Source of the DNA: DAMBHY01 sp032068765 | Lineage (GTDB): Bacteria > Bacteroidota > Bacteroidia > Bacteroidales > Dysgonomonadaceae | NCBI GenBank assembly: GCA_032068765.1 | Contig: DAMBHY010000010.1 | Span: 23,549-87,548, forward strand | Length of the DNA stretch: 64,000 bases | Direction of reading: 5' to 3' | In this document: in pieces, positions 18,531 to 27,809 of the stretch | Layout of the letters: every line of letters starts with the position of its first letter | Numbering within the stretch: the first letter of the stretch is position 1 | The notes under the pieces: model-generated | Seen by the model: the letters and a program-made list of their open reading frames with translations, nothing else | Told to the model about the DNA's origin: nothing | Databases searched by the model: none | Made by a program: the position numbers and the translations under genes

Positions 18531-19028
18531 TTATTTAATAGTAAGACCAGTCATATCCACTTTTTTAGGATTAAGACCATCAAGAATTTGTTTCAAAGTT
18601 TTCACGCGTGATTGTTTCAATTCACCTGTAACTGTAATCACACCATCATTTACAGTAGCCTGTACAGTTGGGAAATCTTTCAAAGCGTCAGTCATTGCAC
18701 TTGTCAATACTTGGTCAGAACTTGCAGGCATTACTGCAGGAGGTGCAATAGTAAGATTGTTAACAACACCTTTTACCCCTGATTTTTTATCTGCTTTCAA
18801 CGCTTCAGCAGAACTTGCAGCCTGCATTTTTGATGCATCGTCAGCAACTTCACCTGAAAGAGTTACAATACCATTATTTACATCTACTATTACACCAGGA
18901 ACGTGGCTAACAGCACTTTCTACTTTTGCTTTTACATCAGCATCAGCAACTTTTTTGTTACATGAAGGCATTACAAACATGATTGCAACCGCCATAAATA
19001 ACGTAATAATTAAGCTTTTGATTTTCAT
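18531..19028 (-). CDS. BON-domain lipoprotein
   Basis: A 165-residue lipoprotein. The signal peptide ends in a lipobox (VMPSC, cysteine 23). Two BON domains follow, about residues 28-93 and 105-165, each with the VNNGIVTLSGEV or VNDGVITVTGEL strand that marks the fold. BON domains of the OsmY type bind membranes or phospholipids and often respond to osmotic or envelope stress. It is cotranscribed with the SH3 protein downstream. Its upstream region is unusual: an imperfect hairpin at 19061-19096 and, 320 bp out, the 43-bp tandem array. Confidence 0.85.
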   Translation of the reverse strand: MKIKSLIITLFMAVAIMFVMPSCNKKVADADVKAKVESAVSHVPGVIVDVNNGIVTLSGEVADDASKMQAASSAEALKADKKSGVKGVVNNLTIAPPAVMPASSDQVLTSAMTDALKDFPTVQATVNDGVITVTGELKQSRVKTLKQILDGLNPKKVDMTGLTIK

Positions 19029-19060
19029 CTTTTTTCTTTTTTAATTGGTTAATAAAACTA

Positions 19061-19096
19061 ATTGAAGCGTGAAGAAAAATTCTTTCACGTTTCAAT
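19061..19096 (-). promoter_or_regulatory. Imperfect hairpin in the leader of the BON operon
   Basis: ATTGAA...GTGAA (19061-19073) pairs with TTCAC...TTCAAT (19083-19096), with two mismatched positions. On the minus strand it lies about 35-70 bases before the ATG of the BON lipoprotein and has no T tail on that side, so it is more likely a leader structure or an operator than a terminator. Confidence 0.4.
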
Positions 19097-19350
19097 ATAA
19101 ACAACCTAATATCTATTTTGTTGGAAATTTTAACGCTATTTTGCGACCTTCAATTTATAAATTTGTTTTTCCAAATGATTAATAATGGCAAGTTTAGCCC
19201 TTTTTCCCAGATGCTGAAAAGTATGTAATGTCCTGCACATACACATTAATACACTATACTATCTAAATATAGGATTCTAAATAAATATCCATAGCATTTG
19301 TAAGTATTATTACGACATCCTATAAACATCTCAACATTTTTAAAAATTAT

Positions 19351-19779
19351 TTTTAGGTATACCTATTTATAGGTTCAAATTACTTGGAGTAACTTTTAGG
19401 AACGCCTATTTATAACTCCTAATTATTTGGAGTTACTTTTAGGTATACCTATTTATAGCTTTAAATTAATTGGAGTAATTTTTAGGTATTCCTATTTATA
19501 GGTTCTAACTATTTGGAGTTACTTTTAGGTATGCCTATTTATAGGTCCTAACCGTTTGGAGTTACTTTTAGGTATGCCTATTTGTAGGTCCTACTTACTT
19601 GAAGTTACTTTTAGGTATGCCTATTTATAGGTCCTAATTACTTGAAGTTACTTTTGGGTATACCTATTTATAGCTCTTAATTACTGGAGTTACTTTTAGG
19701 TATGCCTATTTATAGGTCATAATGTGAAGGAGTTTATTCTAGGCACACCTTATTTTAGGTCCATATAACGAGGAATATA
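19351..19779. repeat. Tandem array of ten 43-bp units
   Basis: Units begin at 19351, 19394, 19437, 19480, 19523, 19566, 19609, 19652, 19694 and 19737. The spacing is 43 bp everywhere except one 42-bp step (unit 8 lost a T). Each unit opens with TTTTAGGTATRCCTATTTAT and ends in a TTGGAGTTAC-like segment. Inside, TAGG and CCTA alternate: TAGG-TATA-CCTA-TTTA-TAGG-T-CCTA, giving a 12-bp palindrome (TAGGTATACCTA) and an overlapping CCTA/TAGG hairpin. The last unit is clearly degenerate and units 2 and 9 partly so. The period is not a multiple of three and stops occur in every frame, so it is not coding. It lies between the 3' end of mfd and the 5' side of the BON operon. Confidence 0.92.
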
Positions 19780-19856
19780 TATCTGGTAATCTAAATTATA
19801 GGTAGATACTGACTGAAAGACAATAAGATGAATATAATTTGTACATCCATAAATGA

Positions 19857-19904
19857 GTTGACCGTTTTAAAGAATTCTAAATGAATCTTACTAAAACGGT
19901 CAAC
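19857..19904. repeat. 13-bp perfect inverted repeat beside the 43-bp array
   Basis: GTTGACCGTTTTA at 19857-19869 and its exact complement at 19892-19904 enclose 22 bases that can extend the hairpin (AAGAATTC against GAATCTT). It is 40 bp beyond the mfd stop. There is no T run on either side, so it is not a classical terminator, although it could still end or stabilise the mfd mRNA. Confidence 0.7.
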
Positions 19905-19943
19905 CTATATCCGAAACGGAGAATTGTTAATTGCTAAATTTTT

Positions 19944-22900
19944 TCATCCTTCATTTACATTCATTTTCCCAATCTCCTCCATCACGTGTACTGCCATTTC
20001 CACCGTATCTCCGTTCTTTATTACTATTGAACGCTTATGGTTCACTTCTCTCAATTGGCATTCGCGCGGATGCTGCTGAATATATGTTAGAAGTTTCTCG
20101 AAGGCGCGCGATTCGTAGTAAGGCGACTGCGGATCGGAGACGAGGAAGAGTGTCATCTGTTTGCCTTTGAGCACTACCTTTTCTATACCGAGAGATTTGG
20201 CGATACGGCGCAGGCGCACGATGCGGATAAGCTCCTTGCCCGGCTTCGGGATTTTTCCGAATCGGTCTTCCAAACGACGTTCGAAGTCGAGAATTTCGAG
20301 TTCCGATTCCATATTGTCGAGTTCGCGATACATTGCTACGCGTTCGGCATCGTTGGGGATGTAGGTGGGTGGGAACATCAGTTCGAGGTCACTCTCTATT
20401 ATCACCTCATCTACAAAGTTTTCGCTGTCGGCAGTATTCTGGTCTTTGTACAAATCAGCAAACTCATCCTGACGAAGTTCCTTGACGGCTTCCGCCAAAA
20501 TCTTCTGATAGGTTTCGTATCCAAGGTCGGCTATAAATCCGCTCTGCTCTGCTCCCAGAAGGTTTCCCGCTCCGCGGATGTCCAAATCTTGCATGGCAAT
20601 GTGGATACCACTCCCGAGTTCGGAGAAATTTTCAATTGCCTGAAGGCGGCGGCGCGCATCGGTGCTCAGGGTGTATAGTGGAGGAGCCAGCAGGTAACAG
20701 AATGCTTTGCGATTGCTGCGCCCCACCCTTCCGCGCAACTGGTGAAGATCGCTGAGACCGAAGTTTTGGGCGTTGATAACGATGATGGTGTTGACATTGC
20801 TGATGTCGATGCCCGATTCGATGATAGTGGTGGCGAGAAGCACGTCCTGCTCGTGGTTGACAAAATCGGCGATTACTTCCTCCAACTTTTTCGGGTCCAT
20901 CTGTCCGTGTCCCACTGCAATGCGCAAGCCGGGAATTTCGCGGTGCAGCATTGCTTCGAGTTCGTAGATATTTTGTACGCGGTTGTTGACAATAAATACC
21001 TGCCCGTTGCGGCTCAACTCAAAGTTTATAGCATCGCGGATAATCTCAATATCGAATGTATGCACTTCCGTCTGCACCGGATAGCGATTGGGCGGCGGCG
21101 TGTTGATGGTTGAAAAATCCCTCGCGCCCATCAGCGAAAACTGCAGCGTGCGTGGTATGGGTGTGGCGGTCATCGTGAGAGAATCGACGTTGGTCTTCAT
21201 CTGTTTCAGCTTTTCCTTTACCGATACACCGAACTTTTGTTCCTCATCTATAATCATCAATCCAAGGTCGTGAAACTTCACATCTTTCCCCACCAATCGG
21301 TGCGTACCGATGACAATGTCTATTTTGCCTTCGGCAAGGTCTGCCAATATTTGCTTCTGTTCTTTTGTTGTACGTGCACGACTCAGGTAATCTACCCTCA
21401 CTGGAAAATTTGCCAGTCGCTCTCGGAAACTGTGGTAATGCTGCGTTGCTAGCACGGTAGTAGGCACGAGCACCGCTGTTTGTTTGCCGTCTGTGGCCGC
21501 TTTGAACGCAGCGCGCATGGCTACTTCGGTTTTACCGAAACCCACGTCGCCGCAGATCAATCTGTCCATCGGGCGTTCGCTCTGCATGTCGGCTTTCACC
21601 TCGCGTGTGGCTTTTATCTGGTCGGGAGTGTCTTCGTACATAAAAGACGCTTCTAGTTCGGTCTGCATGTACGAATCTTTTGAGAAGGCAAAGCCTTCAT
21701 TTTTCTGACGCTCGGCGTATAATTTGATGAGGTCGCGGGCGATATCTTTTATTTTTGTTTTTGTGCGTTCCTTCACCTTCTCCCATGCGCCCGAACCGAG
21801 TTTGTTGAGCGTTGGAGGCTCTCCTTCCTTGCCTTTGTATTTCGATATTTTGTGCAGCGCATGGATGGAAACGAAAACCGCATCGTTGTTAAGATATGTT
21901 AGTTTGATGACTTCCTGCACCTGTCCATTTACCGGCAGGCGCACAAGTCCAGAGAATTTTCCTATGCCGTGGTCTATATGCACCACAAAGTCTCCAGGCT
22001 GCAATTGGTTGATTTCTTTCAGCGTCAGGGCTATTTTGCCCGAACGGGCTTTGTCGGAATTGAGGTTGTATTTGTGGAAACGGTCGAAAATCTGGTGGTC
22101 GGTGAAGCAGCAGATTTTTAGCGTTTCGTCGGAAAAACCTTCGTGCAGCGTTTTGTTGACCGGCGTAAAAGGAATATTATCCTCGCGATCTTCGAAAATG
22201 TGTGCCAGACGTTTCTGCTGCTTTTCACTATCACTCAATATATATATTGTATAGCTGTCGTTCAGATATCGCTGCAACGTTTCTGACAGAAGGTCGAAAT
22301 TCTTGTGCGACAGTGGTTGCGCAGACGTTTTGAATTCGACGCTTGCTTCCGCGATGTCGCTCATTTTCAAATCGAAGCGCAACTTGCGAAAAGGTTGGAA
22401 GATGGCGAGAAATTCGGCTTTTGTAAGCAGGTCGGCTTTTACTGTGTCCACGTCTTTCAGGTCGATATGCAGCGTATCTTCGTTGATAGACTCCACACGA
22501 CTTTCTATCCAGCGCATATCGTCGATTCCCACAATCGCATTGCGCGGCAGCGCATCGAGCAACGTCGCGTTTTTGGATGTTCTGCTTCCGAATTCGGGTA
22601 CTATCCTGATTTCGGTAAGCTTTTCTTTGGATAACTGGCTTTCCACATCAAAGCTTCTGATGGTTTCCACCTCATCTCCGAAGAAGTCAATGCGGAAAGG
22701 ATATTCACTAGAATAGGAAAATACGTCTAAGATACTACCACGCGTAGCGTACTGCCCCGGTTCGTACACATAATCCACCTGGGTGAAGCCGTATGAATCC
22801 AGCACTTCCGACACAAAGTCGCTGTCCACCTTGTCCGTTACTGCCACGCGAAGCGTATTGGTTTTCAACGTGCTGCCCGATACAGTTTTTTCAATCAGCG

Positions 22901-23276
22901 CGTCGGGATAGGTGACTATGATGACTTCCTGTTTGGAATCATAGAGTCGAGTGAGGGTCTCGGTTCGTAAGATTTCACTCGCCGGGTCTATTTGACCATA
23001 TTTGGCAGCTCTCTTGAAAGCTGATGGAAAGAATAATACCTTTTCATCTCCCGAAATCTGCACCAGGTCGTGGTAGAAATATCCAGCCTGTTCGAGATCG
23101 TTCATCACGTAAAGGTACGTCTGCGGATTGCGCTCAAACAATGCAGTTGCATACAGCGCTCTGCTCGAGCCCTGCAATCCTTTTACCGATAAATTTCTGA
23201 TTCCTTCCAGCATTTTCGCGGAAGCGCCCACATTCGGGTGTGTGGAAAACAGTTGTTTTAATTCTTTTATATCCAA
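19944..23276 (-). CDS. mfd: Transcription-repair coupling factor Mfd
   Basis: A 1110-residue SF2 translocase that removes stalled RNA polymerase and recruits UvrA to the lesion. Domains in order: a UvrB-homology region (about 1-300), the CarD-like RNA polymerase interaction domain with LQPGDFVVHIDHGIGKF (about 430-500), the translocase motor with Walker A GDVGFGKTE and Walker B IIDEEQKFGV, motif III TATPIPRTL, motif VI QLRGRVGRSNRKAF, and the TRCF C-terminal domain. The length is normal for the family. It is divergent from the glycogen synthase gene, with a TAATTTTG element on the minus strand at 23306-23299. Confidence 0.96.
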   Translation of the reverse strand: MDIKELKQLFSTHPNVGASAKMLEGIRNLSVKGLQGSSRALYATALFERNPQTYLYVMNDLEQAGYFYHDLVQISGDEKVLFFPSAFKRAAKYGQIDPASEILRTETLTRLYDSKQEVIIVTYPDALIEKTVSGSTLKTNTLRVAVTDKVDSDFVSEVLDSYGFTQVDYVYEPGQYATRGSILDVFSYSSEYPFRIDFFGDEVETIRSFDVESQLSKEKLTEIRIVPEFGSRTSKNATLLDALPRNAIVGIDDMRWIESRVESINEDTLHIDLKDVDTVKADLLTKAEFLAIFQPFRKLRFDLKMSDIAEASVEFKTSAQPLSHKNFDLLSETLQRYLNDSYTIYILSDSEKQQKRLAHIFEDREDNIPFTPVNKTLHEGFSDETLKICCFTDHQIFDRFHKYNLNSDKARSGKIALTLKEINQLQPGDFVVHIDHGIGKFSGLVRLPVNGQVQEVIKLTYLNNDAVFVSIHALHKISKYKGKEGEPPTLNKLGSGAWEKVKERTKTKIKDIARDLIKLYAERQKNEGFAFSKDSYMQTELEASFMYEDTPDQIKATREVKADMQSERPMDRLICGDVGFGKTEVAMRAAFKAATDGKQTAVLVPTTVLATQHYHSFRERLANFPVRVDYLSRARTTKEQKQILADLAEGKIDIVIGTHRLVGKDVKFHDLGLMIIDEEQKFGVSVKEKLKQMKTNVDSLTMTATPIPRTLQFSLMGARDFSTINTPPPNRYPVQTEVHTFDIEIIRDAINFELSRNGQVFIVNNRVQNIYELEAMLHREIPGLRIAVGHGQMDPKKLEEVIADFVNHEQDVLLATTIIESGIDISNVNTIIVINAQNFGLSDLHQLRGRVGRSNRKAFCYLLAPPLYTLSTDARRRLQAIENFSELGSGIHIAMQDLDIRGAGNLLGAEQSGFIADLGYETYQKILAEAVKELRQDEFADLYKDQNTADSENFVDEVIIESDLELMFPPTYIPNDAERVAMYRELDNMESELEILDFERRLEDRFGKIPKPGKELIRIVRLRRIAKSLGIEKVVLKGKQMTLFLVSDPQSPYYESRAFEKLLTYIQQHPRECQLREVNHKRSIVIKNGDTVEMAVHVMEEIGKMNVNEG

Positions 23277-23298
23277 TTCGTATGGGAGTTTTGATAAA

Positions 23299-23306
23299 CA
23301 AAATTA
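23299..23306 (-). promoter_or_regulatory. -7 element for mfd
   Basis: TAATTTTG on the minus strand, 22 bp before the ATG. No clear -33 partner. Confidence 0.4.
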
Positions 23307-23375
23307 CATTTTTTACAGCAACATCTAATATTTTTAAAACTTTAAAAAACCAAAAGTCATCCAACCTATTTGTCT

Positions 23376-23383
23376 TATCTTTG
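23376..23383 (+). promoter_or_regulatory. -7 element for the glycogen synthase gene
   Basis: TATCTTTG, 31 bp before the ATG at 23415. No clear -33 partner. Confidence 0.45.
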
Positions 23384-23414
23384 TTGAAATTTATATTAAT
23401 CAATTGTCAAAATA

Positions 23415-25067
23415 ATGAATATAGCTCCAAATTTAAAACCTGACTATATCTTCGAAACAAGTTGGGAAGTATGTAACAAGGTGGGTGGCATCTACACTGT
23501 TCTGTCTACCCGCGCCTATACCAACCAGCAACAACTGCCAGACCGTCACATTTTTATCGGACCTGATATTTGGGATGACACACCCAGCCAATGGTTTATA
23601 GAAGATGCCAATTTGTTTTCCGAATGGAAAGCGCACGCTTTGGTACAAGACCAGGTGAATGTAAGAGTCGGCAGATGGGATATTCTCGGAAAGCCTATTG
23701 TTTTTTTGGTGAAATTCGATCAGTATGAAGCGAAACAGACAGAGATTTACCGCCAGATGTGGGACGAATTTCATGTGGATTCTATGCCTGCTTATGGCGA
23801 TTATTACGAATGTACTTACTTTTCGTGGGCTTCCGCAAAAGCCATCGAAAGTTTCTATAGATTTTATCAACTCGAAATATACAATGTAATCGCACATTTC
23901 AACGAATGGCAGACAGGAATGGGGTCGCTCTATATCAAGCGTTATCTTCCTAAAATTGCAACAGTATTTACTACTCATGCCACTTCTATAGGACGTTCCA
24001 TCGCCGGCAACCAGCTTCCGCTGTATAATTATCTGAATGAATATAACGGGGACGAAATGTCGTACAACCTCAACATGGTTTCCAAGCACTCTTTGGAAAA
24101 GGCGGCGTCTCAAGCGGCCGATTGCCTCACTACGGTAAGTGATGTAACGGCGAGAGAGTGCACACAGTTTTTGCAACGCACTCCCGAAGTGGTAACCCCC
24201 AATGGTTTCGAGAAAGGATTCATTCCCAAAGGAACTCTCTTTACTTCCGCACGCGACAAAGCACGCAATATTCTGCTCAACCTTGCATCGCAGATGTATG
24301 GAAAGGAATTTGGGAAAAACACTATATTGGTTTCAACAAATGGTCGCTACGAATTCAAAAACAAAGGCATTGATGTTTTCATTGACGCTCTTTCTGAACT
24401 ACGTCAAAAGGAGTTGTCAAAAGAAGTTGTTGCGTTTCTCATGATTCCTGGATGGATGAAATCGCCCCGCACAGATGTTTCAAATCCAACTATAGAAGAA
24501 GGTAATTACCCTTATACCACGCATTGGATAAATGAACCGGAAAACGACTCCATCACTCAAAAACTTCTGGCTTTGGGATTTGACAATCCAAACAATCATG
24601 TCCGTGTTATTCTCGTTCCAACTTATCTTAATGGTAACGATGGCGTGCTGAATGTAGATTATTACAATTTGCTGATTGGCATGGATATCACAGTTTTCCC
24701 TTCTTATTACGAACCGTGGGGCTACACTCCGCTCGAAAGCATTGCTTTTTCCATCCCTACCATCACTACATCTTTAGCGGGTTTTGCCACCTGGGCAATT
24801 TCTCAGGGAGACAAAAAAGGGATTGAGGATGGTGTGGATATCATTGCAAGAAATGACAATAACTACGGTGAAGTTTCAAGTAATATTGCTGAAAGTCTGG
24901 CAGGTTTTATCAATCTGGATGAAGCTGCCGTCAAAAAAATTCGCAAAAACGCGGCGGCACTTTCAGACAAAGCAGAATGGAAAGATTTTATAGTACATTA
25001 CAATCAGGCATACAGCAAAGCTTTGCATAATTCTTTCTTAAGATTATCAGCACCTTGTAAACCTTAA
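23415..25067 (+). CDS. GT3-type glycogen synthase
   Basis: A 550-residue glycosyltransferase of the GT-B fold resembling the eukaryotic (GT3) glycogen synthases rather than bacterial GlgA. The N-terminal KVGGIYTVLSTRA loop is the sugar-nucleotide phosphate-binding region. The C-terminal domain holds YYEPWGYTPLESIAF with the conserved catalytic glutamate. Like its eukaryotic counterparts it would extend alpha-1,4-glucan from a nucleotide sugar, probably UDP-glucose. It is followed after 101 bp by glgP on the same strand, giving a paired synthesis and breakdown module. No branching enzyme or ADP-glucose pyrophosphorylase is in the window. Confidence 0.88.
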   Translation: MNIAPNLKPDYIFETSWEVCNKVGGIYTVLSTRAYTNQQQLPDRHIFIGPDIWDDTPSQWFIEDANLFSEWKAHALVQDQVNVRVGRWDILGKPIVFLVKFDQYEAKQTEIYRQMWDEFHVDSMPAYGDYYECTYFSWASAKAIESFYRFYQLEIYNVIAHFNEWQTGMGSLYIKRYLPKIATVFTTHATSIGRSIAGNQLPLYNYLNEYNGDEMSYNLNMVSKHSLEKAASQAADCLTTVSDVTARECTQFLQRTPEVVTPNGFEKGFIPKGTLFTSARDKARNILLNLASQMYGKEFGKNTILVSTNGRYEFKNKGIDVFIDALSELRQKELSKEVVAFLMIPGWMKSPRTDVSNPTIEEGNYPYTTHWINEPENDSITQKLLALGFDNPNNHVRVILVPTYLNGNDGVLNVDYYNLLIGMDITVFPSYYEPWGYTPLESIAFSIPTITTSLAGFATWAISQGDKKGIEDGVDIIARNDNNYGEVSSNIAESLAGFINLDEAAVKKIRKNAAALSDKAEWKDFIVHYNQAYSKALHNSFLRLSAPCKP

Positions 25068-25082
25068 AGGTATAAAAACTGT

Positions 25083-25090
25083 TATATTTG
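25083..25090 (+). promoter_or_regulatory. -7 element before glgP
   Basis: TATATTTG followed by TGC in the 101-bp gap before the glgP ATG at 25169. It suggests glgP can be transcribed apart from the synthase. Confidence 0.45.
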
Positions 25091-25168
25091 TGCTCATAAA
25101 ATTAACAAATCACATTTTCGCAAAATATGATTGTTTAGGTTTTTGCGTTATAAAAAAATTATTGTGTA

Positions 25169-27736
25169 ATGATAATCAAATCAAGTTCTACAAATACGCC
25201 GGTATGGCGTGACATTCACGTAACTCCTGTACTTCCCGAGAGACTCCGCTATCTTCAGCAAATTGCCCATAACCTTTGGTGGGTGTGGAATGAAGATGCT
25301 AAGAATCTATTCGAAAAATTAGATCCCGAAGTGTGGGCGGAAAGTGACAACAATCCGGTTATGGTTCTACAAAACCTCAAAACGGATCGTCTTGAAGAAA
25401 TTATGGGCGATGATGATTTTATGCGTCATCTCGAAAGACTTTATCAGTCGTACAACGAGTACATGGCAACTCCGATGGACGAGAATCGTCCTTCCATTGC
25501 CTACTTCAGCATGGAATACGGTCTAGCAAATGTGCTCAAAATATATTCTGGCGGTTTAGGTATATTAGCGGGTGACTATTTGAAGGAAGCCAGCGATAGC
25601 CGTGTGCGAATGACTGCGGTCGGTTTACTTTACCGTTTTGGCTACTTCACTCAAAGTCTTTCCATAGAAGGTCAGCAAATTGCTAATTACGAAGCTCAGA
25701 ATTTCGGCACATTGCCAATCACTCAGGAAATGGATGCAAATGGTAAACCAGTTTTGCTTGAAATTCCATTTTACAACCGCACGGTTTATTCATACATATG
25801 GCGTGTGGATGTAGGCAGAATGAATCTATATCTGATGGATACAGATATGGAATTCAACGCCGAGGACGACCGTCAGATTACACACCAGTTGTATGGCGGC
25901 GATTGGGAAAACCGTATGAAGCAGGAGTATCTGCTTGGCATTGGGGGTATCCTTTTACTTAAAAAATTAGGAATCAAAAAAGATGTGTATCATATGAATG
26001 AAGGTCACGCCGCTCTTATTAACGCGCAGCGTATTCATGATTACATCCTGGATGAAGGTTTGGAGTTTTATGAAGCTTTGGAAGTTGTGAGAGCATCTTC
26101 TTTATATACTGTACACACACCGGTTCCGGCAGGACACGACTATTTTGAGGAAGGACTCATTGAAAAATACATGAAACCACTTGTAGACCATATGGGTGTA
26201 CAATGGGAGAAGTTTATGAATATGGGACGTGAAAATCCGGGCTCCAACGAACGTTTCTCAATGAGCGTATTCGCATTGAATACTGCGCAAGAAGCAAATG
26301 GTGTAAGTCTGCTGCATGGGAAAGTGTCTCAGGAAATGTTCCAGCCTATTTGGAAAGGTTATTTCCCTGAGGAATTACATGTTGGATATGTAACCAACGG
26401 CGTTCACTTGCCAACTTGGGCTACTTCTTCAACCCGCGCGTTGTACGAAAGACATTTCGATAGTAATTTCTACAACGACCAATCCAATCTGAATATCTGG
26501 AGAAAAATATATGATGTTGACGACCAGGAAATATGGAAATGGCGTATGCATCTTAAACAAAGACTAACAGAGTATATCCGTACTGAATTTCAGGATGGAT
26601 GGCTGCATAATCAAGCCGATCCTTCACGTATCATTTCCGTTCTTGAAGAGATTAATCCCAACGCATTATTAATTGGATTCTCTCGGCGTTTTGCAACTTA
26701 CAAAAGGGCACATTTGCTCTTCACCGATTTGGTAAAACTGGATGAAATCATAAACAATCCTGAAAAACCTGTTCAATTCATTTTTGCAGGTAAAGCTCAC
26801 CCTGCCGATGGTGGTGGTCAGGCTTTGATAAAGAAGATTGTAGAAATATCACGTATGCCACAGTTCTTAGGAAAAATTATTTTCCTTGAAAATTACGATA
26901 TGCGTCTAGCAAAAAGGCTTGTTTCAGGAGTTGATATCTGGTTAAACACTCCTACTCGCTTGCAGGAAGCATCTGGAACTTCAGGCGAAAAAGCCGAAAT
27001 GAACGGCGTACTTAACCTTTCCGTACTTGACGGATGGTGGTATGAAGGTTATAAAAAAGGCGCTGGATGGGCTTTAACCGAAGAAATAACTTATGACAAT
27101 ACAGAATTTCAGGATGAATTAGATGCTTCTACACTCTATTCAATGCTTGAAAACGAAATTATTCCTTTGTATTACAGAAAGAATGAAAAAGGTTATTCGC
27201 ACGAATGGATTCAGTACATCAAGAAATCTATCGCTGAAATAGCGCCGATTTATACTACAAAACGAATGATGGACGATTATTTCAATCGTTTCTACGTCAA
27301 ACTCGCACAACGTTCAAAAGTATTGCATGAAAACAATTACGCGAAAGCGAAAGAGATTGTTGCATGGAAAAAAGATACGGTTGAAAATTGGGATAAATTT
27401 GAAGTTGTAAAACTTAACTTTGAACCTGTTCAGAAAATCAAAGTAGGTGATATAAACAATGAACAAGTTTACGGAGAAGTTGTGATTGACAAAAAATCTC
27501 TGAAAGCTGATTTAGGTATAGAATGTGTAGTTGTAGAATACGATTCTAACAAAAATAGAGCAACCTTCGTTGAATCTTATGAATTCCAAAAAGTAAAAGA
27601 AGAAGGTTCACTGGTTTATTTTGAAACGCGTGAAGAATTGAACTACCCAGGTACTCGTCAATTTGCACTTCGTGTGTTTGCAAAAAATCCAGATCTTCCA
27701 CACAAAATGGATTTCGCTTATGTAAGATGGATTTAA
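25169..27736 (+). CDS. glgP: Alpha-glucan phosphorylase
   Basis: Releases glucose-1-phosphate from alpha-1,4-glucan with pyridoxal phosphate. The 855-residue protein belongs to the GT35 subgroup with an N-terminal DUF3417-like segment (about 1-110: RLRYLQQIAHNLWWVWNEDA). The catalytic core has SMEYGLAN, VYHMNEGHAAL, VTNGVHLPTW, SRRFATYKRA and the cofactor region QEASGTSGEKAEMNGVLN with the likely PLP lysine. About 100 residues at the C terminus form an extra beta-rich domain. It pairs with the GT3 synthase upstream and ends at a strong terminator. Confidence 0.93.
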   Translation: MIIKSSSTNTPVWRDIHVTPVLPERLRYLQQIAHNLWWVWNEDAKNLFEKLDPEVWAESDNNPVMVLQNLKTDRLEEIMGDDDFMRHLERLYQSYNEYMATPMDENRPSIAYFSMEYGLANVLKIYSGGLGILAGDYLKEASDSRVRMTAVGLLYRFGYFTQSLSIEGQQIANYEAQNFGTLPITQEMDANGKPVLLEIPFYNRTVYSYIWRVDVGRMNLYLMDTDMEFNAEDDRQITHQLYGGDWENRMKQEYLLGIGGILLLKKLGIKKDVYHMNEGHAALINAQRIHDYILDEGLEFYEALEVVRASSLYTVHTPVPAGHDYFEEGLIEKYMKPLVDHMGVQWEKFMNMGRENPGSNERFSMSVFALNTAQEANGVSLLHGKVSQEMFQPIWKGYFPEELHVGYVTNGVHLPTWATSSTRALYERHFDSNFYNDQSNLNIWRKIYDVDDQEIWKWRMHLKQRLTEYIRTEFQDGWLHNQADPSRIISVLEEINPNALLIGFSRRFATYKRAHLLFTDLVKLDEIINNPEKPVQFIFAGKAHPADGGGQALIKKIVEISRMPQFLGKIIFLENYDMRLAKRLVSGVDIWLNTPTRLQEASGTSGEKAEMNGVLNLSVLDGWWYEGYKKGAGWALTEEITYDNTEFQDELDASTLYSMLENEIIPLYYRKNEKGYSHEWIQYIKKSIAEIAPIYTTKRMMDDYFNRFYVKLAQRSKVLHENNYAKAKEIVAWKKDTVENWDKFEVVKLNFEPVQKIKVGDINNEQVYGEVVIDKKSLKADLGIECVVVEYDSNKNRATFVESYEFQKVKEEGSLVYFETREELNYPGTRQFALRVFAKNPDLPHKMDFAYVRWI

Positions 27737-27759
27737 CTCCTTTCAGAAAATTATATACA

Positions 27760-27792
27760 AAAATAGCTCCCGATTGAGGAGCTATTTTTTTT
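27760..27792 (+). terminator. Terminator of glgP
   Basis: An 11-bp stem (AAAATAGCTCC at 27760-27770, complement at 27778-27788) leads into a run of eight Ts. It also faces the end of aspS. Confidence 0.88.
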
Positions 27793-27809
27793 GTAATATA
27801 ATTAATAAA

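Noticed and set aside
19351..19779. The 43-bp array as a CRISPR locus
   Set aside because: The whole 43-bp unit is conserved and there are no unique spacers; no cas gene is in the window.
23433..24176. A long open frame opposite the glycogen synthase gene
   Set aside because: Antisense shadow of a clearly coding gene; the translation has no domain.
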